DNA of 64,000 nt from Artemisia argyi (Eukaryota; Streptophyta; Magnoliopsida; Asterales; Asteraceae). Each line of letters starts with the position of its first letter. The stretch's first letter is position 1. A program made the translations under genes and the position numbers. Under the pieces are notes generated by a model. The model was given only the letters and a program-made list of their open reading frames with translations. It was not told where the DNA came from and ran no database searches. Shown one piece after another: positions 12,474 to 25,400 of this stretch. The stretch lies in contig CM060709.1 of assembly GCA_030686995.1 (NCBI GenBank), forward strand, positions 268,503,057 to 268,567,056, given 5' to 3'.

Positions 12474-15400
12474 TGATGAGTGTGTAAATACTCATCATTT
12501 TTACCATTTATGAGCTGCCAAAACATCAAAAAACACTCAATAATGAATCAAAATAGTGAAAATATCCCAGGAAAGTGTTTTACATGTTTCAAATGCAAAA
12601 ATACCAAAAACAGATGAAAAACGCACAAAGTTTGCATAATTGGCAGTTTCAGTCCCCCAACTTTCAAAAGTTACCAAATCTAGTCCCTGGTCATTCTAAA
12701 AACTTGAAAAAGTCACCAAAGGTCCTTATAAATCAAAAAGTTACATAATTAGTCCTTTGGTGAAAAGTTTCACAAAATGTCAAGTTTAGTCCCTGAACTT
12801 TGAAAATTATCAAAAATGGTCCCTGGGATATGAAAAACTTTGAGAAAAACAAATTTTGTCCTTGCACTAACCTTTTATGACAGGATTGGTCCTTGGAGGA
12901 AAGTTTGGTGAAAATTACACAAATGGTCTCTGAAGTTTGAAAGTTTGACAGTTTCAGTCCCTGGTGAAAATAAATTTGAAAAATCATCAAAGGACCTTAT
13001 ACTATTCATGATCTGGCAAATTACACCCTTGGAATCAATTTGGAAAAATGCCAAGTCTCACCCCTTAACTTTCATTAAATTGCAAAAAAGGTCCTTGTGT
13101 AAACCATAAACCAAACCGGATCCCATATTAAATAAATACTACTCCATAAGTCCAATCCAAAAACCATAGCCCACCCATTCCCTATGTTTCTTGGGCCAAA
13201 GGAATACCAGCCCACACCACAGTCCAACCAACGCACCCCTTTATATTATTAGCCGGGTCAAACCTTTGACCCCGGTCAAAAACCAGTCAACCCCATCCCT
13301 TTTCCCTCTCCCCCACCAAACCAGAATACCACCATGGTTTTCCAAGCCCACCACCACCACTTGCAGGGTAATCATCACACACCCACACCTCCCTGCACCT
13401 ACCCTCACATCCATAATAAATGCACCACCCCCTAGTTGCAATCCCAGTCCAAAACTCCCTTACCCAAATTTGGCGCCAAAAGTCGATTTAAAGGGTGAGA
13501 TCAATTCAGAGTCAATCAACGGCCAAGATTGATTAAGAAGTGCTCAGAGATGCCAAAGAAACCCTAATGGATGGCTATAAATAGCAGAAGAGTGCAAGGA
13601 AGAAGACAGTTAGTTAATTAATAGTTTTTTTAGGGCGAATTTAGTGTAATTTGAATTTCTGTTGGTTTCTTAAGCTTTTAAGCATTGTAATAGTCTATTT
13701 TCATGTAATTTCAAGTTTTTAATCAATCAATTTCAAGTTTCATTTGGTGTTTCAGTTTGTGCCATTTTCAAATAACTTTGAGTTTTTAGTGTACTGAGTT
13801 GTGAAGTGAAAGTAATAATCATGGACTGAGTTAGGGTCACATAGGTTCCTATAAGCTTATTGAAGCTTCTTAGAGACTTTAAAATCCAGTTGTGATAGAA
13901 AACATCAAAAACATAAAAAGGTCAACTTTGGTCAACTGTGCTTGTTTGATTTTGATTTCAGGATTAAAGAGGCATTGAATGGTGATCATGGAAGTGGATT
14001 AAGCCTATTTAAAGATAGGCTTCTGTGGAGAAGCCCCTTGTTCATGCTAGGGGTTTATTGTAAGCTGTTACTAATTTGAAATTCCTCTAAAATTTAGTTA
14101 TTAGTAGTTTCTTATTGATTGCTTGTTTATTGCATCTCTGTGTTTATTTTTTGATCTCTGATTGGTAGTTAAGTGATCTTTAGTTTAAATTTCATTGCTT
14201 GCTTGTTAAAATATATTGTCACTTAGATTCTTAAGTTTAACTGTCAAAAAGATTAAGTGATCAACTTGTGTATTTGTCATTGTAATCAGTTTCTAAGTGC
14301 TTAAATAAGTTCTTTCAGTCATAATAAGTGGATTGGGATCAAGTTTATACACCTTAGTAAGTTTTTGATTTGAAAAACTTAAGACAGTCCCTCATTAAGG
14401 GGTGTTTGGATTTGCTGAATTGATTGTGTTGTTGTTGATCTCAGAAAGTAACCATAGTTCAAATAGCTTGCATTAGGTCTCATTTGATGATTTGAACCAT
14501 AAAATCCAGTCTCATAACACAAAAAAGTCAACATCCAATTTGAATGCCTTACCTTTGTTCACTGTTAAGATTTTGAGTGTGATTTCTCATCAAACCTCTT
14601 CATAAGTAGTTAAGATTGTTAGATTTAGTCTCATTACAGTTCATTACATCACATTCAGGCATTTAGATCCAATAGAAATCAACCAAAGTCAAAGTTCCAA
14701 GTTTTTACAAAAGTCAAAATTCATACTTCTCAGATTTTACCCAAAATGGCAAGAATTTATTAGAATTTTGTAGTTGGAATTAGGGTTTGAGCTTTTTAGG
14801 GTTTGAAGTCTACCACCTCACCTATTGAGTCCCACATTGGTCTTATTTTTGTGATTTTCTTAGTAGACCCCACAACCCTCCAAAGAGGGCTGCAGGGAAA
14901 AAACTTGCCCTGCATCAGCAGACAGTCCACCATACCACCACCTTTGGTGGTGATTTGTGACCACCTCAGTGGGCCCCACTTTCCATACTTGGCACCATTG
15001 AACCCCCCTCCTACCAGGGATCATACTTTGACCCCTTGTCTGACCTAGGACTCAGTGGACCCCACCTGGTTTAGCCATTCAACTCTGTCTCAGTTCTGTG
15101 TTCATTTTCATTGTGCAAAGTGCTTATTTGCTCTCATACAGCTTAATTGTGCTTCATGCTTGTTATTTCTGGCTTATCTAAGTTTGTCTAGCTTATAAGT
15201 ACCCATTTTTGCCATTGTGGACCCCACCCATAGTCATTTGTGCTTAATTACCCACACAGTCAACATAAGTCAACTGATTAAGTTTAGGGGGTGCTACTAC
15301 TTATAAATAAGCTATTTTTCAAAGTGTTTTTACAAAAGTTTTTCATTTCCAGTAGTAAAGTTAGTGTGTAAAAGAAAATTCCAAAAAAGTCAAGTTTAAA

Positions 15401-16506
15401 TTAAATGATAGTTTCTATTTAATTCAAGTTAATTTTAATTTTAATTTTTAGATTTTAATTAAGTACTTAGTATTTTTATATTTTTATTAATTACCTTATA
15501 TAGTAAAGTATTTTTAGTAAATTTTTCAGATTTTTATTCTGCCTTTTATTATTTATGAGATTTAATACTATTTTTCTTTACTATTAATTAATATTAAGTA
15601 TTAAATATCATATTTAGTTTTTATAAAGCAAAGCTTAGTTTTTATATTTTTCCTAGTTCTTATATAGTATAATAGATTTTTAGAAAATATATTTTGAATT
15701 TCTACTGTTCATTTTCTACTTTTCTTATTTTAATTGTTAAAATTAGAATTAAAGTAATAAAAAGGTAAATAATTAGTGGATTAATCTTAAAACATAATTT
15801 TTAGAGTTTTTATAATTTTGTAGGATTCCAGTGATGGTTAAGTAATTTTATAAATTTTCTCTTAATTTTCTAAGTTAATTTAGTATTAATATTAATTAAA
15901 AGTAGTTTAATTAGTTTAATTAAGTTAAATAGTTTTTAATTTATAAAAAACCCATAAAAAGACAAAAATATTTATTTTTATTTTTTATACTTTCTTCAAG
16001 TTCTAATTTAAGTTTAGAAAATATTTTTGCTAATTTTTAGCTTAATTTATATCATTTGTCATTTTTAGTTAATTTAAATTAGGTTTTAATTTAGATTTTA
16101 AATAGTTTTATTAATTAAATAATATTTTAATCATTTTCATTTTTAATATTTAAGTTTCAAAAAGTGTCAAAAGCACCCCCTGTAGTTTGTTAAATACCAA
16201 AATCCCACTTTTTCAGTCCGATTGCGTAAATCTGAATTGTGAATACGTGCATATATCTGGTATCTGATTTTTGTGAATATTATATCTGTGTACAAATACC
16301 ATAATAACAGTAGCAATACCAATTCCACATCATCTGGCTACTGTCCTCAGTGCCACTCATTCATAAACGATTCCCAAAGCACCATTTCAATCTCGCTGGG
16401 ACTTTAACGACCCGGGGACACACTATACTATCCACGGAGTATTGAGATAAGCTGTTTTTGACTAATTGACCTTGGTTAATTATATCTGACGGTTTAGACC
16501 CAATCA
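12474..16506 (+). repeat. 3' LTR of element A (4033 bp)
   Basis: Near-identical copy of 1141-5188. The length difference comes from small indels in the AT-rich part, for example an extra TTAGTTTAA near 15910 and two short deletions near 16110-16145. The LTR ends at CAATCA, followed by the target duplication. Confidence 0.95.
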
Positions 16507-16511
16507 CTTTC
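16507..16511. repeat. Target-site duplication of element A, right copy
   Basis: CTTTC follows the CCCAATCA end of the 3' LTR and matches 1136-1140. Confidence 0.93.
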
Positions 16512-19500
16512 CCGTACACAAGTTTGTAAGGCGTACACCCAATGAGTGTTTTGTAAGCCGTACGGAAAGCCCAAAGTGCATCATCTAATTTATCCGACCA
16601 AGATGCACGATTTTCACCAACGGTTCTTTCCAATATTCTCTTTATGCCTCAATTGGAAACTTCTACTTGTCCACTTGTTTGAGGGTGGTACGCAGTAGAA
16701 AGACGGTGAGTTACACCATACTTTTGCATGACTTTATCAAATTTGTCATTGCAAAAATGCGTACCACGATCACTAATTATAGCACGTGGAGTTCCAAATC
16801 GAGCAAAGAGAGCTTTCAAAAATTTCACAACTACTCGGGCATCATTTGTGGGTAAAGCTTTCGCTTCAACCCATTTTGACAAATAGTCAACAGCCACGAG
16901 TATGTACTTATTTCCATGAGATGACGGAAATGGCCCCATAAAGTCAATGCCCCATACGTCAAATATTTCACAAACTTGTATTGCATTTTGTGGCATTTCA
17001 TTCTTTTGTGAAATATTCCCGTGACGTTGAAAAGCGTCACAGGATTTGACTAATTCTTGGGCATCCTTATAAATCGTGGGCCAAAAGAAACCGGAATCAA
17101 ACACCTTTTTGGCGGTGTAATTTGGGTTGTGGTGGCCCCCCGTGGGACCAGCATGGCAAGCCTTAAGAATTTCAGTGGCTTCTTGACCATATACACACCG
17201 CCGTATGACTTGATCCGCACAGATTTTAAAGAGGTAGGGGTCGTTCCAGAAATAATGTTTGACATCTTTAAAGAACTTATTCTTTTGTTGGGACGACATC
17301 CCTTTCACAATGAAGTTACCCGCAAGGTAGTTTGCAAAATCGGCAAACCATGGGGTAACAGAATCTCCACGAAAGGCAACCGCATTGAGTGTCTCGAGAG
17401 GGAAGGTTTCATTAATTTCCCTTTTTTCGGAGACATATTGATGGGGGTTTTCCAAACGGGAGAGATGATCAGCAGCTAGGTTCTCAGCTCCTTTTTTATC
17501 ACGAATTATGATATCAAATTCTTGTAGGAGGAGAACCCAACGAAGTAGTCTCGGCTTTGCATCTTGTTTTGCAAAAAGGTACTTCAAAGCCGAGTGATCC
17601 GTATACACTATGCTTTTAGTCAAGATCAAATATGACCGGAATTTCCCAAAGGCATACACCACAGCTAATAATTCTTTTTCAGTGGTGGTGTAATGACTTT
17701 GAGCCTCAGTCATCGTTTTGCTTGCATAGTGTATAGGCTGAAAGTGTTTAGACCTGCGTTGCCCCAAGACTGCCCCTATAGCATAATCACTAGCATCACA
17801 CATAAGTTCAAAGGGCAAGTCCCAATCGGGGGCAACAAGAATAGGTGCCTCAGTAAGCTTTTTCTTTAGAGTTTCAAAAGCTTCTACGCACTCAGGTGAG
17901 AAGATAAAAGGAGCATCCTTTTCGAGGAGATGGGTCATAGGCCGAGCAATTTAGAAAAATCTTGAATAAACCTACGGTAAAAACCGGAATGACCCAAAAA
18001 GCTCCTAATACCTTTGACGGTAGTGGGATGAGGTAATTTTGCAATGACATCAATTTTGGCTTTGTCAACCTCAATCCCATTCTTTGAAATCTTATGGCCG
18101 AGGACAATGCCCTCTTTGACCATAAAGTGACTCTTCTCCCAATTTAGACATAACTTTGTGTCTTCACAACGTTCGAGCATGTTGTCTAAATGGGAGAGAC
18201 ATGATTGAAACGAATCCCCAATGACCGAAAAATCGTCCATGAAGACCTCCATAGTTTTCCCGATCATGTCGGAAAATATGGACATCATACATCTTTGAAA
18301 CGTGCCCGGAGCATTACATAAACCAAATGGCATACGTTTATACGCAAAAGTTCTATAGGGGCACGTGAAAGTGGTCTTTTCCTGATCTTGCGGATCAATG
18401 GGAATCTGAAAGTAACCCGAGAAACCATCGAGGAAGCAATAGTACTCATTCCCCGCTAATCTCTCGAGCATCTGATCCATAAAGGGCAGGGGAAAATGAT
18501 CTTTACGGGTGGCGTCATTTAACTTACGATAGTCAATACAGACACGCCATCCCGTAACCAAACGAGTTGGAATCAACTCATTTTCCTCGTTTGTGACAAC
18601 AGTAATGCCACCCTTTTTTGGAAGACAATGTATTGGGCTAACCCAAGGACTGTCCGAGATAGGGTAAATCAATCCGGCATCAAGAAGTTTTAAAACTTCT
18701 TGTTTAATGACCTCATGAATTTTTGGATTCACCCTTCTTTGGTGTTGGACTGCTGGTTTGAAGTCATCCTCCATTAAAATCTTGTGAGTACAAAATTCAG
18801 GGTCAATGCCCTTGATGTCGGAGAGTCTCCAAGCAATTGCTTGTTTATGCGACTTCAAAACCTTTATGAGAGCAGCCTTTTCCTCAACGCTTAAATTTTT
18901 AGCAATTATGACGGGTAATTTATCATCACCCTCCAGAAATGCATACTCAAGGTGAGGAGGCAAGTCCTTAAGTTCAACCACAGGTAAGTCATCAGTTATT
19001 TCAACATTTTTGACTTCCTCTTTATGAAGTATTTTTTGAGGAAGAGGGGGAGATGGATCTTCGTTTAACAATTTTTCTAGCAAAAGAATATCCCCCTCAG
19101 GATCAAGATAGTTCTCATCAAATTCACCCGAAATTGAACTATCTTGGGCGAGAAAAGCCTCGACCTCTTCCAAAAGGAAGTCACTTCCCTCAAAAGGAGT
19201 GAGAGAAGGGGAAGAGTCGGATATGATAGGCTCAGTAGATGGAGTGGGACTGCCACTCGGTAAGTAACCAAGAAGTTCTTGAGAGTACTCCTCGGACGCA
19301 ACATCAATGACATCAATTCGGTTAACCGTTTCGGCGTCATAATTAGAGGAGTACCTCGAAGTTTGATCGAGATTAAACGTTACTGCTTCATTACCAACAC
19401 GAAGAGTTATTTCCTCTTCGTGCACATCGATTAACGCACGACCCGTCCTTAAGAATCCTCTCCCAAGAATGAGAGGAACTCGCGGGTCAGCATCGAAATC

Positions 19501-20356
19501 GACAACCACAAAATCTGCCGGAAAGTGGAAGTTTCCCACCTTTACAAATACATCCTCGGCAATGCCGAGGGGACGAGATGTTGAGCGGTCTGCAAGCTCG
19601 AGAGTCATGCAGGTGGTGGTGAGTTCCGGAAGAGAAAGCTTTTTCCATATGGAATAAGGAATCAAGTTGATGCTTGCACCTAGATTGGCCAAGGCGAAGC
19701 ACTCAACCATTCCGGGGAAAACACATGGAATGAGAAATTTTCCCGGATCTCCTAGCTTCTCGGGAAGCTATTTCAAAAGAACTGCAGAGCAGTTTTCATT
19801 GAGTGGAGTTCGTGCCATTTCGAATAGCTTCTCTTTATTGTTCAACAGATTTTTGATTGTCGATGCAAATTTAGGCATCAAAAGGAGAGCATCCGCGAAG
19901 CTGATATCAAAATGAATATCTCGGAAAATTTGAAAGAACTTTTCCATTTGATGATTTGCTTTTTCGCGGAGCTTTTGGTCTTGTAACCGAGATGGATATG
20001 GTAGTGAAGGTTTGGATTTAGGGTTCTCTTCAGGAGTTGTTGGTGGTTCAAACACAACTCCTGGTTTTGGTACGGTTTCTGGTACAACCTGAGGGTGGAC
20101 GTGTGCGGTACTTCGTGTACTAGTAAATTGCACCTTGTCCTTTGTCACCTCAGGCTCATTCTCTACTACCTTGGGAGGAGAAGAAGAGGTAGTAGGAGCT
20201 TTGGGACCATCATAGGAAACACCACTTCTCGTTGTGATCGCTTTAACATCGCCCCTCGGATTAGCGATCATGTTGCTAGGTAAAGTATTACCTGAGCCCG
20301 AGGGTCAATCATTTAAAGACTTCTTAACAAGGTCAGCGATCTGAGTCATCATCACC
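16507..20356 (-). pseudogene. pol: pol remnant of host element B (protease, RT, RNase H, integrase N-part)
   Basis: Read right to left. A TGA at 20305-20307 sits where A has CGA (residue D-R-P-S-G). A TAG at 19768-19770 sits where A has AAG in the LLKKLPEKL segment. Protease is CFALANLGAS, with the catalytic Asp position changed to Asn (ANLGAS against ADLGAS in A). RT has FMDD near 18233-18244. A 1-base loss near 17950 shifts the frame after QDFSK. RNase H has LMCDASDYA and the integrase catalytic block is present. A TGA at 16646-16648 follows GQVEVSN. The frame ends at YKLVYGK against element A. Confidence 0.9.
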
Positions 20357-21886
20357 CTATTCATTTCCTCCTGAGGATTTCATGAATTGTCTCAACAACT
20401 CCTCATGTGAAGGACCCGTTGGAACAATTGCTTGAGTATTGTTGGGAGGAGCTTGGTTAGGGTAATTCTGAGTAGTTGTAGTGATGGCTTGATTTTGATT
20501 GGGAAAGTTTTGAGCCCGGTTATTATGATTAGAACCGTGGTTTTGAAAATTTCCCTGATGTTGGTTGCCATGTCCATGAGAATTGTTTCCCTGATAGTTG
20601 TTTTGACCTTGGTTTCGATTGTAGTTTCCATGATTTTGGAAACCTTGGTTTTGGTTATGATGGAAACCTTGGTTTTGGTTTGGATTGACATTTCCTTGGT
20701 TTTGGTAACCTTGGTTTGTTCGATTCTGATTTTGGTTCAGGTTACGGTTTGGGACATTAGGGTTTTTATTGAATCCGGGAGGTCCAAGGAAATTGTTAGA
20801 ACGATAGCTTAAAAGATTGCGGTCCCCTTGCGGTTGGTAGTTATTACCTCCCGAGTTATAGGAACCTTGAGCAGCATATACGTCCTCATGAGGGTAGCCA
20901 CTAGTGGCTGGACACTCGGAATAAGCATGTGGACCTCCACAAGTTTCACAACTTTGACTAACGGATTTGGCTTGCTGAGTTTGGACTTGTTGATTTTGGA
21001 TACTTTGGTTCATCCTCAACATAGCCGTAGCGAAATCATCCATCTTTTTAGTGAGGATCGCTATTTCAGAAGATGCTGGAGTGACAGACTTACATGACTC
21101 TTCCTTCTCAGCTGAGGAATCCCAAAAATTATGGTGGGCAGTCATGTTCTCAATGAGATCATAGCACTCTTCGGGGCGCCTTTTCATAAAGGTCCCACCA
21201 GCAGCAACATTGAGAATATCACGGTGTCTCAATGTCAACCCATTATAGAAAGTATCTATTTGGGTAACGAGTAACATGTTATGGTTAGGACACCGATCAA
21301 TTGAGAGCTTATAGCGTTCCCATGCCTCAAATAGAGACTCTTCGGGATGCTGACGAAAGTTACTAATGTCATTTCGTAACTTAGAAACCATGGATGGTGG
21401 AAAGTATTTGGCTAAAAATTTAGTCACCATTTCTTTGAAAGTGTGAATCGAGTTCTTAGGAAGTCGATCAAACCATGCAGTGGCATGACGGGTGAGAGAA
21501 TAGGGGAAAAGAGATAGACGAAGGGCATCATCGGAGACACCATTCTGCTTCATGCTTTGGGTGATGGTAAGAAATTTATCAAGATGCTTGTTTGCATCAT
21601 CACCAGGTAAGCCATGAAATTGACACGAATTCTGGACTTGTTGTATCATGTGATGCTTAAGTCCAAAATCAGTGGCAGCAATGTTAAGAGGGGCAATGGG
21701 GCCCCCTCTTCCGAGCATTGTGGGTTGACACAACTCCTCCATCGTTCGGAGATCAGGAGCTGCATCATCTATGATAGGTGGTTCTTGATTACCGTCCATT
21801 CTCGGAACTGGATCCTCAACAATAGGACGTAACTCAGTTACGTTTTTAAGTTGACGATTTCGTTTCGATTGTGAACGAGTGCGCAT
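20357..21886 (-). CDS. gag: gag of host element B, still open (509 aa)
   Basis: The start MRTRSQSKRN matches the start of A's gag. The capsid core follows (FHGLPGDDANKHLDKFL, AWFDRLPKNSI, ESLFEAWERYKLSIDRCP), then zinc knuckle [13 protein letters not shown] (CX2CX3HX4C) and a long Asn/Gln/His-rich tail with many NQNQ and NQGF units. The frame is uninterrupted across the point where A has a TAA, which shows that A's stop is a mutation. A frameshift in LLRQFMKS ends the frame at 20357, after which coding continues in another frame. It belongs to a dead element, so function is unlikely. Confidence 0.88.
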   Translation of the reverse strand: MRTRSQSKRNRQLKNVTELRPIVEDPVPRMDGNQEPPIIDDAAPDLRTMEELCQPTMLGRGGPIAPLNIAATDFGLKHHMIQQVQNSCQFHGLPGDDANKHLDKFLTITQSMKQNGVSDDALRLSLFPYSLTRHATAWFDRLPKNSIHTFKEMVTKFLAKYFPPSMVSKLRNDISNFRQHPEESLFEAWERYKLSIDRCPNHNMLLVTQIDTFYNGLTLRHRDILNVAAGGTFMKRRPEECYDLIENMTAHHNFWDSSAEKEESCKSVTPASSEIAILTKKMDDFATAMLRMNQSIQNQQVQTQQAKSVSQSCETCGGPHAYSECPATSGYPHEDVYAAQGSYNSGGNNYQPQGDRNLLSYRSNNFLGPPGFNKNPNVPNRNLNQNQNRTNQGYQNQGNVNPNQNQGFHHNQNQGFQNHGNYNRNQGQNNYQGNNSHGHGNQHQGNFQNHGSNHNNRAQNFPNQNQAITTTTQNYPNQAPPNNTQAIVPTGPSHEELLRQFMKSSGGNE

Positions 21887-22412
21887 GCACTAACACAAAA
21901 TTTCAACAAAACAAGATCGAGACAAATCAACAGTGAACTTAAACCAATAATCACAAGTGAATGGCTTCTTTAAGAAAGGTACACCACTCACAAGGATACA
22001 AAGGCAAGTTTTAAATCTTTGGTTTGGAAACTTATTATGTCCACACCCCCAGTTGGTAGGTGTTCTGCCTTGGTTTGCGACGGTTTGTTTTTATGTAGTT
22101 TATTATTCACAAGAAAGAGATGAATGTTTTTGGGTTTTTGTGTATGGGTTAAAAACTTTTGGACAATATTTTTGGTATCGATTCGTTTACCAAAATCGTA
22201 TCTCTTTAAGAATCACCTTAAAGAAACGTGATATAGAAAACGTAACGATATGTTTTGTTTGTTTTTGATTTTTTTGGTGTTGTTAACACTTTAGGAAAAG
22301 TGTTAATGACGTTTTTGTTTTATGATTTGAATTTACAAAAAGGTGGTGGGTTTATACAGTGACGAATGAAAAACCACTAATCTCTAAGAAATGTTTTAAA
22401 CACGCAGCTACC

Positions 22413-22430
22413 TCCCCGGCAGCGGCGCCA
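22413..22430 (-). promoter_or_regulatory. Primer-binding site of host element B
   Basis: On the minus strand it reads TGGCGCCGCTGCCGGGGA, identical to element A's site and five bases from the LTR boundary at 22436. Confidence 0.88.
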
Positions 22431-22435
22431 AATTT

Positions 22436-25400
22436 TGATTGGTCCTAAACGGTCAACTAAGTTTCCCAGGTAATGGTCAACCTAGTCAAACGTCTAAAAC
22501 CAACTAACTAAGGAGTACAGTGTATTCCCGGGTCGTTATGTCCCAGCGAGGTAAGCAATTGTATTCAAAAACGTTTAGAGTGATCGGGTGATTTAACAGG
22601 ATGATCAGAAATTTGATTTGAGTGATTAGACTACGAGATTATGATTGAAAATAACTTAGAAACACTATTGGAACAATTACTGATGATCAGATTATCTAGA
22701 AATGTAAGTTAACCTAAAAACGCGCGTTTGAATTAAAAATAACGCGAACGCGCAAAATAAAAAGTGAAACGAGAGCAAATAAAGTCCTACGAACGGGAAA
22801 ATTATATTTTTATAATCCTAATGACTTAAAAAAAATTTTAGAAAAATAAAAATAATTTTTACACTTTTTAATTAATTACTATTAATTAATTACTAATTTC
22901 TAATTACTTTTTAATTAACTAAATTAACTAATTATTAATTAATTATGAAAATTAACTAGAAAAATGAAAATTAAATTTAGAAAAATCTAAAATATTATAA
23001 AACTATTTTTAAAACAGAAAACCTAATTTTTCTACTTTTTAATTATTTAATATTAATTAAAACTAATTATTTAATTAATTTAAACTAAAATAAATTATAA
23101 AAAATACCAAATGAACTAGGAAAAATCTGGAAAAATTACTAAAATTATTTTAACTAAAAAGAAGCCTAAGAAAAATTTAAAAAATGAAAAGTGCTCATAA
23201 ATAAGCAGAAAATAAGCCAAAATGGCTTAAATAGAAGCTATCACTTTCTTTATTTTTGTCTTTTTCCATTTTTTCTTTTACACAACTGTTTAACTACTCA
23301 AAATACGGAAATTTTGTGAAGGAATTTTTTATGAAGCTTGGGAATAAGCTGTGTGCACACACATAAGCCAAACAGTGAGCTTATGAAGCTTATATTGCTG
23401 AGAAAAGCTATCACAATGAGATCCAGAGGTGAGACAGACTTCTAATAATTTAAAAATGCTCAACTTAAGCTTAAACTATTGAAACAACACCCTTACTGAG
23501 CTTATAAGCTCAATAAGCAGTTTCACACCACTTGAAGCCAAACAGGTTCAAAGTGGTAACTGCAGCCCAAGGTGGGGCCCACAGATGGGTTTGGGGATCT
23601 AAAACAAGCTGAGATCTGAGAAGTAGACCTGAGGGGCTTTCAAATGAACCAGGGTTCAGGGGATGGGTCCCACTATCAAGCTCTGTGAGGGCTTGGGAAC
23701 TAGGGATCCAATACCTGTTTTACTCAGGATGAGTGTTTGGTCAGGGCACAAGCAGGGATGAAATAAGCTATGCAAGATGCCACAAGGGTAAAAATAAACT
23801 GGACTTGGACAACTAGCTATTAGGACTTGGAGAGAAATCCAAAATCAAGCCACAAGCTCAAGATTTGAGCTTGTTGTGGCTTTGGGAAATAGGTTCAGCA
23901 AGCTAATGAACCAAATGATATATGAAATAAGCAGTTGCAAAAATGAGCATTTAAGCAAAACTAAAAGCAATCTGTTGACAAATGCAAACTCAAACAACTA
24001 ACACCAATTATAAAACACCTACCAATCTCATTAGATCAATTGGAACAAGAAATCAACAAGCTTGGTGAAGTGCTTATACCAACAGACAATTCCATGAACA
24101 AAGTCAAATCTAGGGCACCAAATAGCTGAGAAATAAGCAATGCAGGACGAAAGAATGGTGCATGCAACAACAAATGGATACTAGCTATCCCAAAACTCCC
24201 ACAATCAGGCCAATTGATTAGGAAGTGAGCAATTTGTGGTCTTAGACAAAATAGGTAAAACTGTGGTGCAGGGGAGGGTACACTCCCTGCAGCTCACTTT
24301 GAGCCACCACACAGGCTTTATAAAAAATTTGTAAAATAATCCAACAATTGATTTCTAAAGCTTAACTGAGGGTCTTTAATCCCTAAAAATTTCAAGAGTT
24401 GAAACTGAACCCAAAATTCTCTAAAAATCACACCAGAATTGGCTTTTTGCAAAACCTGAGACTTTGACCTTTTGAAAATTTTTAACAACTTTGACTTTGA
24501 TCACTTTTAATCTATCCCCATTGATTGAATGTTATGTTACAAGCTATGATGTCACTAAATTAGACTTCTTTAACAGATTATGAAATGATTTAATGAGAAA
24601 TCAAGCTAAAACACCTAACAGTTAACCTAACATAAAAGATCACAATGCATTTTGACTAATTGACAAATAAGGACTGGACTTTTTGGTTTTTCTGAGATGT
24701 TAAACTATTTTATGGTGTGTACCAAACAAGAACAATGCTTCAAACAACTTAGACCACAGTGGAAACCTCAAATCCAAACACCCCTTAAGTTTGTTTCTGT
24801 GGACTTTTTACAAAGTAGACAATTGAGTAAAGCTTCAAAAGTGGTAAATCAGTGAAGATTAAGCTATATTATCATGAAACAAGCAGAAAATAGCCAAAGA
24901 TAAGCAATTCCCAATAAGCTAACTATGAGTAGCAGTAACAAAGTTAATTTGGACTGATTTATACTAATAGTCAAACTAGTGACAGCCGGACTACAAACTA
25001 AGCATGAAAAGCAATATCAATCCTATATAAGCATGAAACAAAAGTCACTGAGCATTGATATGAACTGCTAAGCAATTGAACAGTAAATAAGAAAAGAAAT
25101 TGGAGATTTCTTACAATAAGTCCTTTGCTTTTAAGTAGTGATCTCAAACCAATTTCAAAACAACCCAATGCTTCCCATGAAGCTCTAAACCTCTCCAACA
25201 TTTCTGCATTCCATCTTCTTATCTCTTTTGTTTTTCATTTTCATTATTATTATTATTTTTCTTATTTTCTGTATAAATTTTTTATTTGTAATAAAACTGA
25301 AACTGGTACTGAGACTTGGAATTATGAATTGGAAACTTAGATTAATAAAGAGTACAAATTACAATACTAAAAATTGAGAATTACATTAATTTTGAAATTG

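Larger units (their letters stand above)
1141..16506 (+). mobile_element. Complete Athila-lineage Ty3/gypsy LTR retrotransposon (element A)
   Basis: The 15.4-kb element has the order 5' LTR, PBS, gag, protease, reverse transcriptase, RNase H, integrase, PPT, 3' LTR. Both LTRs begin TGATGAGTGTG and end CCCAATCA. The direct repeat CTTTC flanks it at 1136-1140 and 16507-16511, which is the 5-bp duplication expected of this superfamily. The lineage call rests on the RT block with FMDD and [13 protein letters not shown], the DLGAS protease motif, and the absence of a chromodomain. There is no envelope-like reading frame: only about 900 noncoding bases separate pol from the 3' LTR. Gag lesions make it defective as written. 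Confidence 0.95.
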
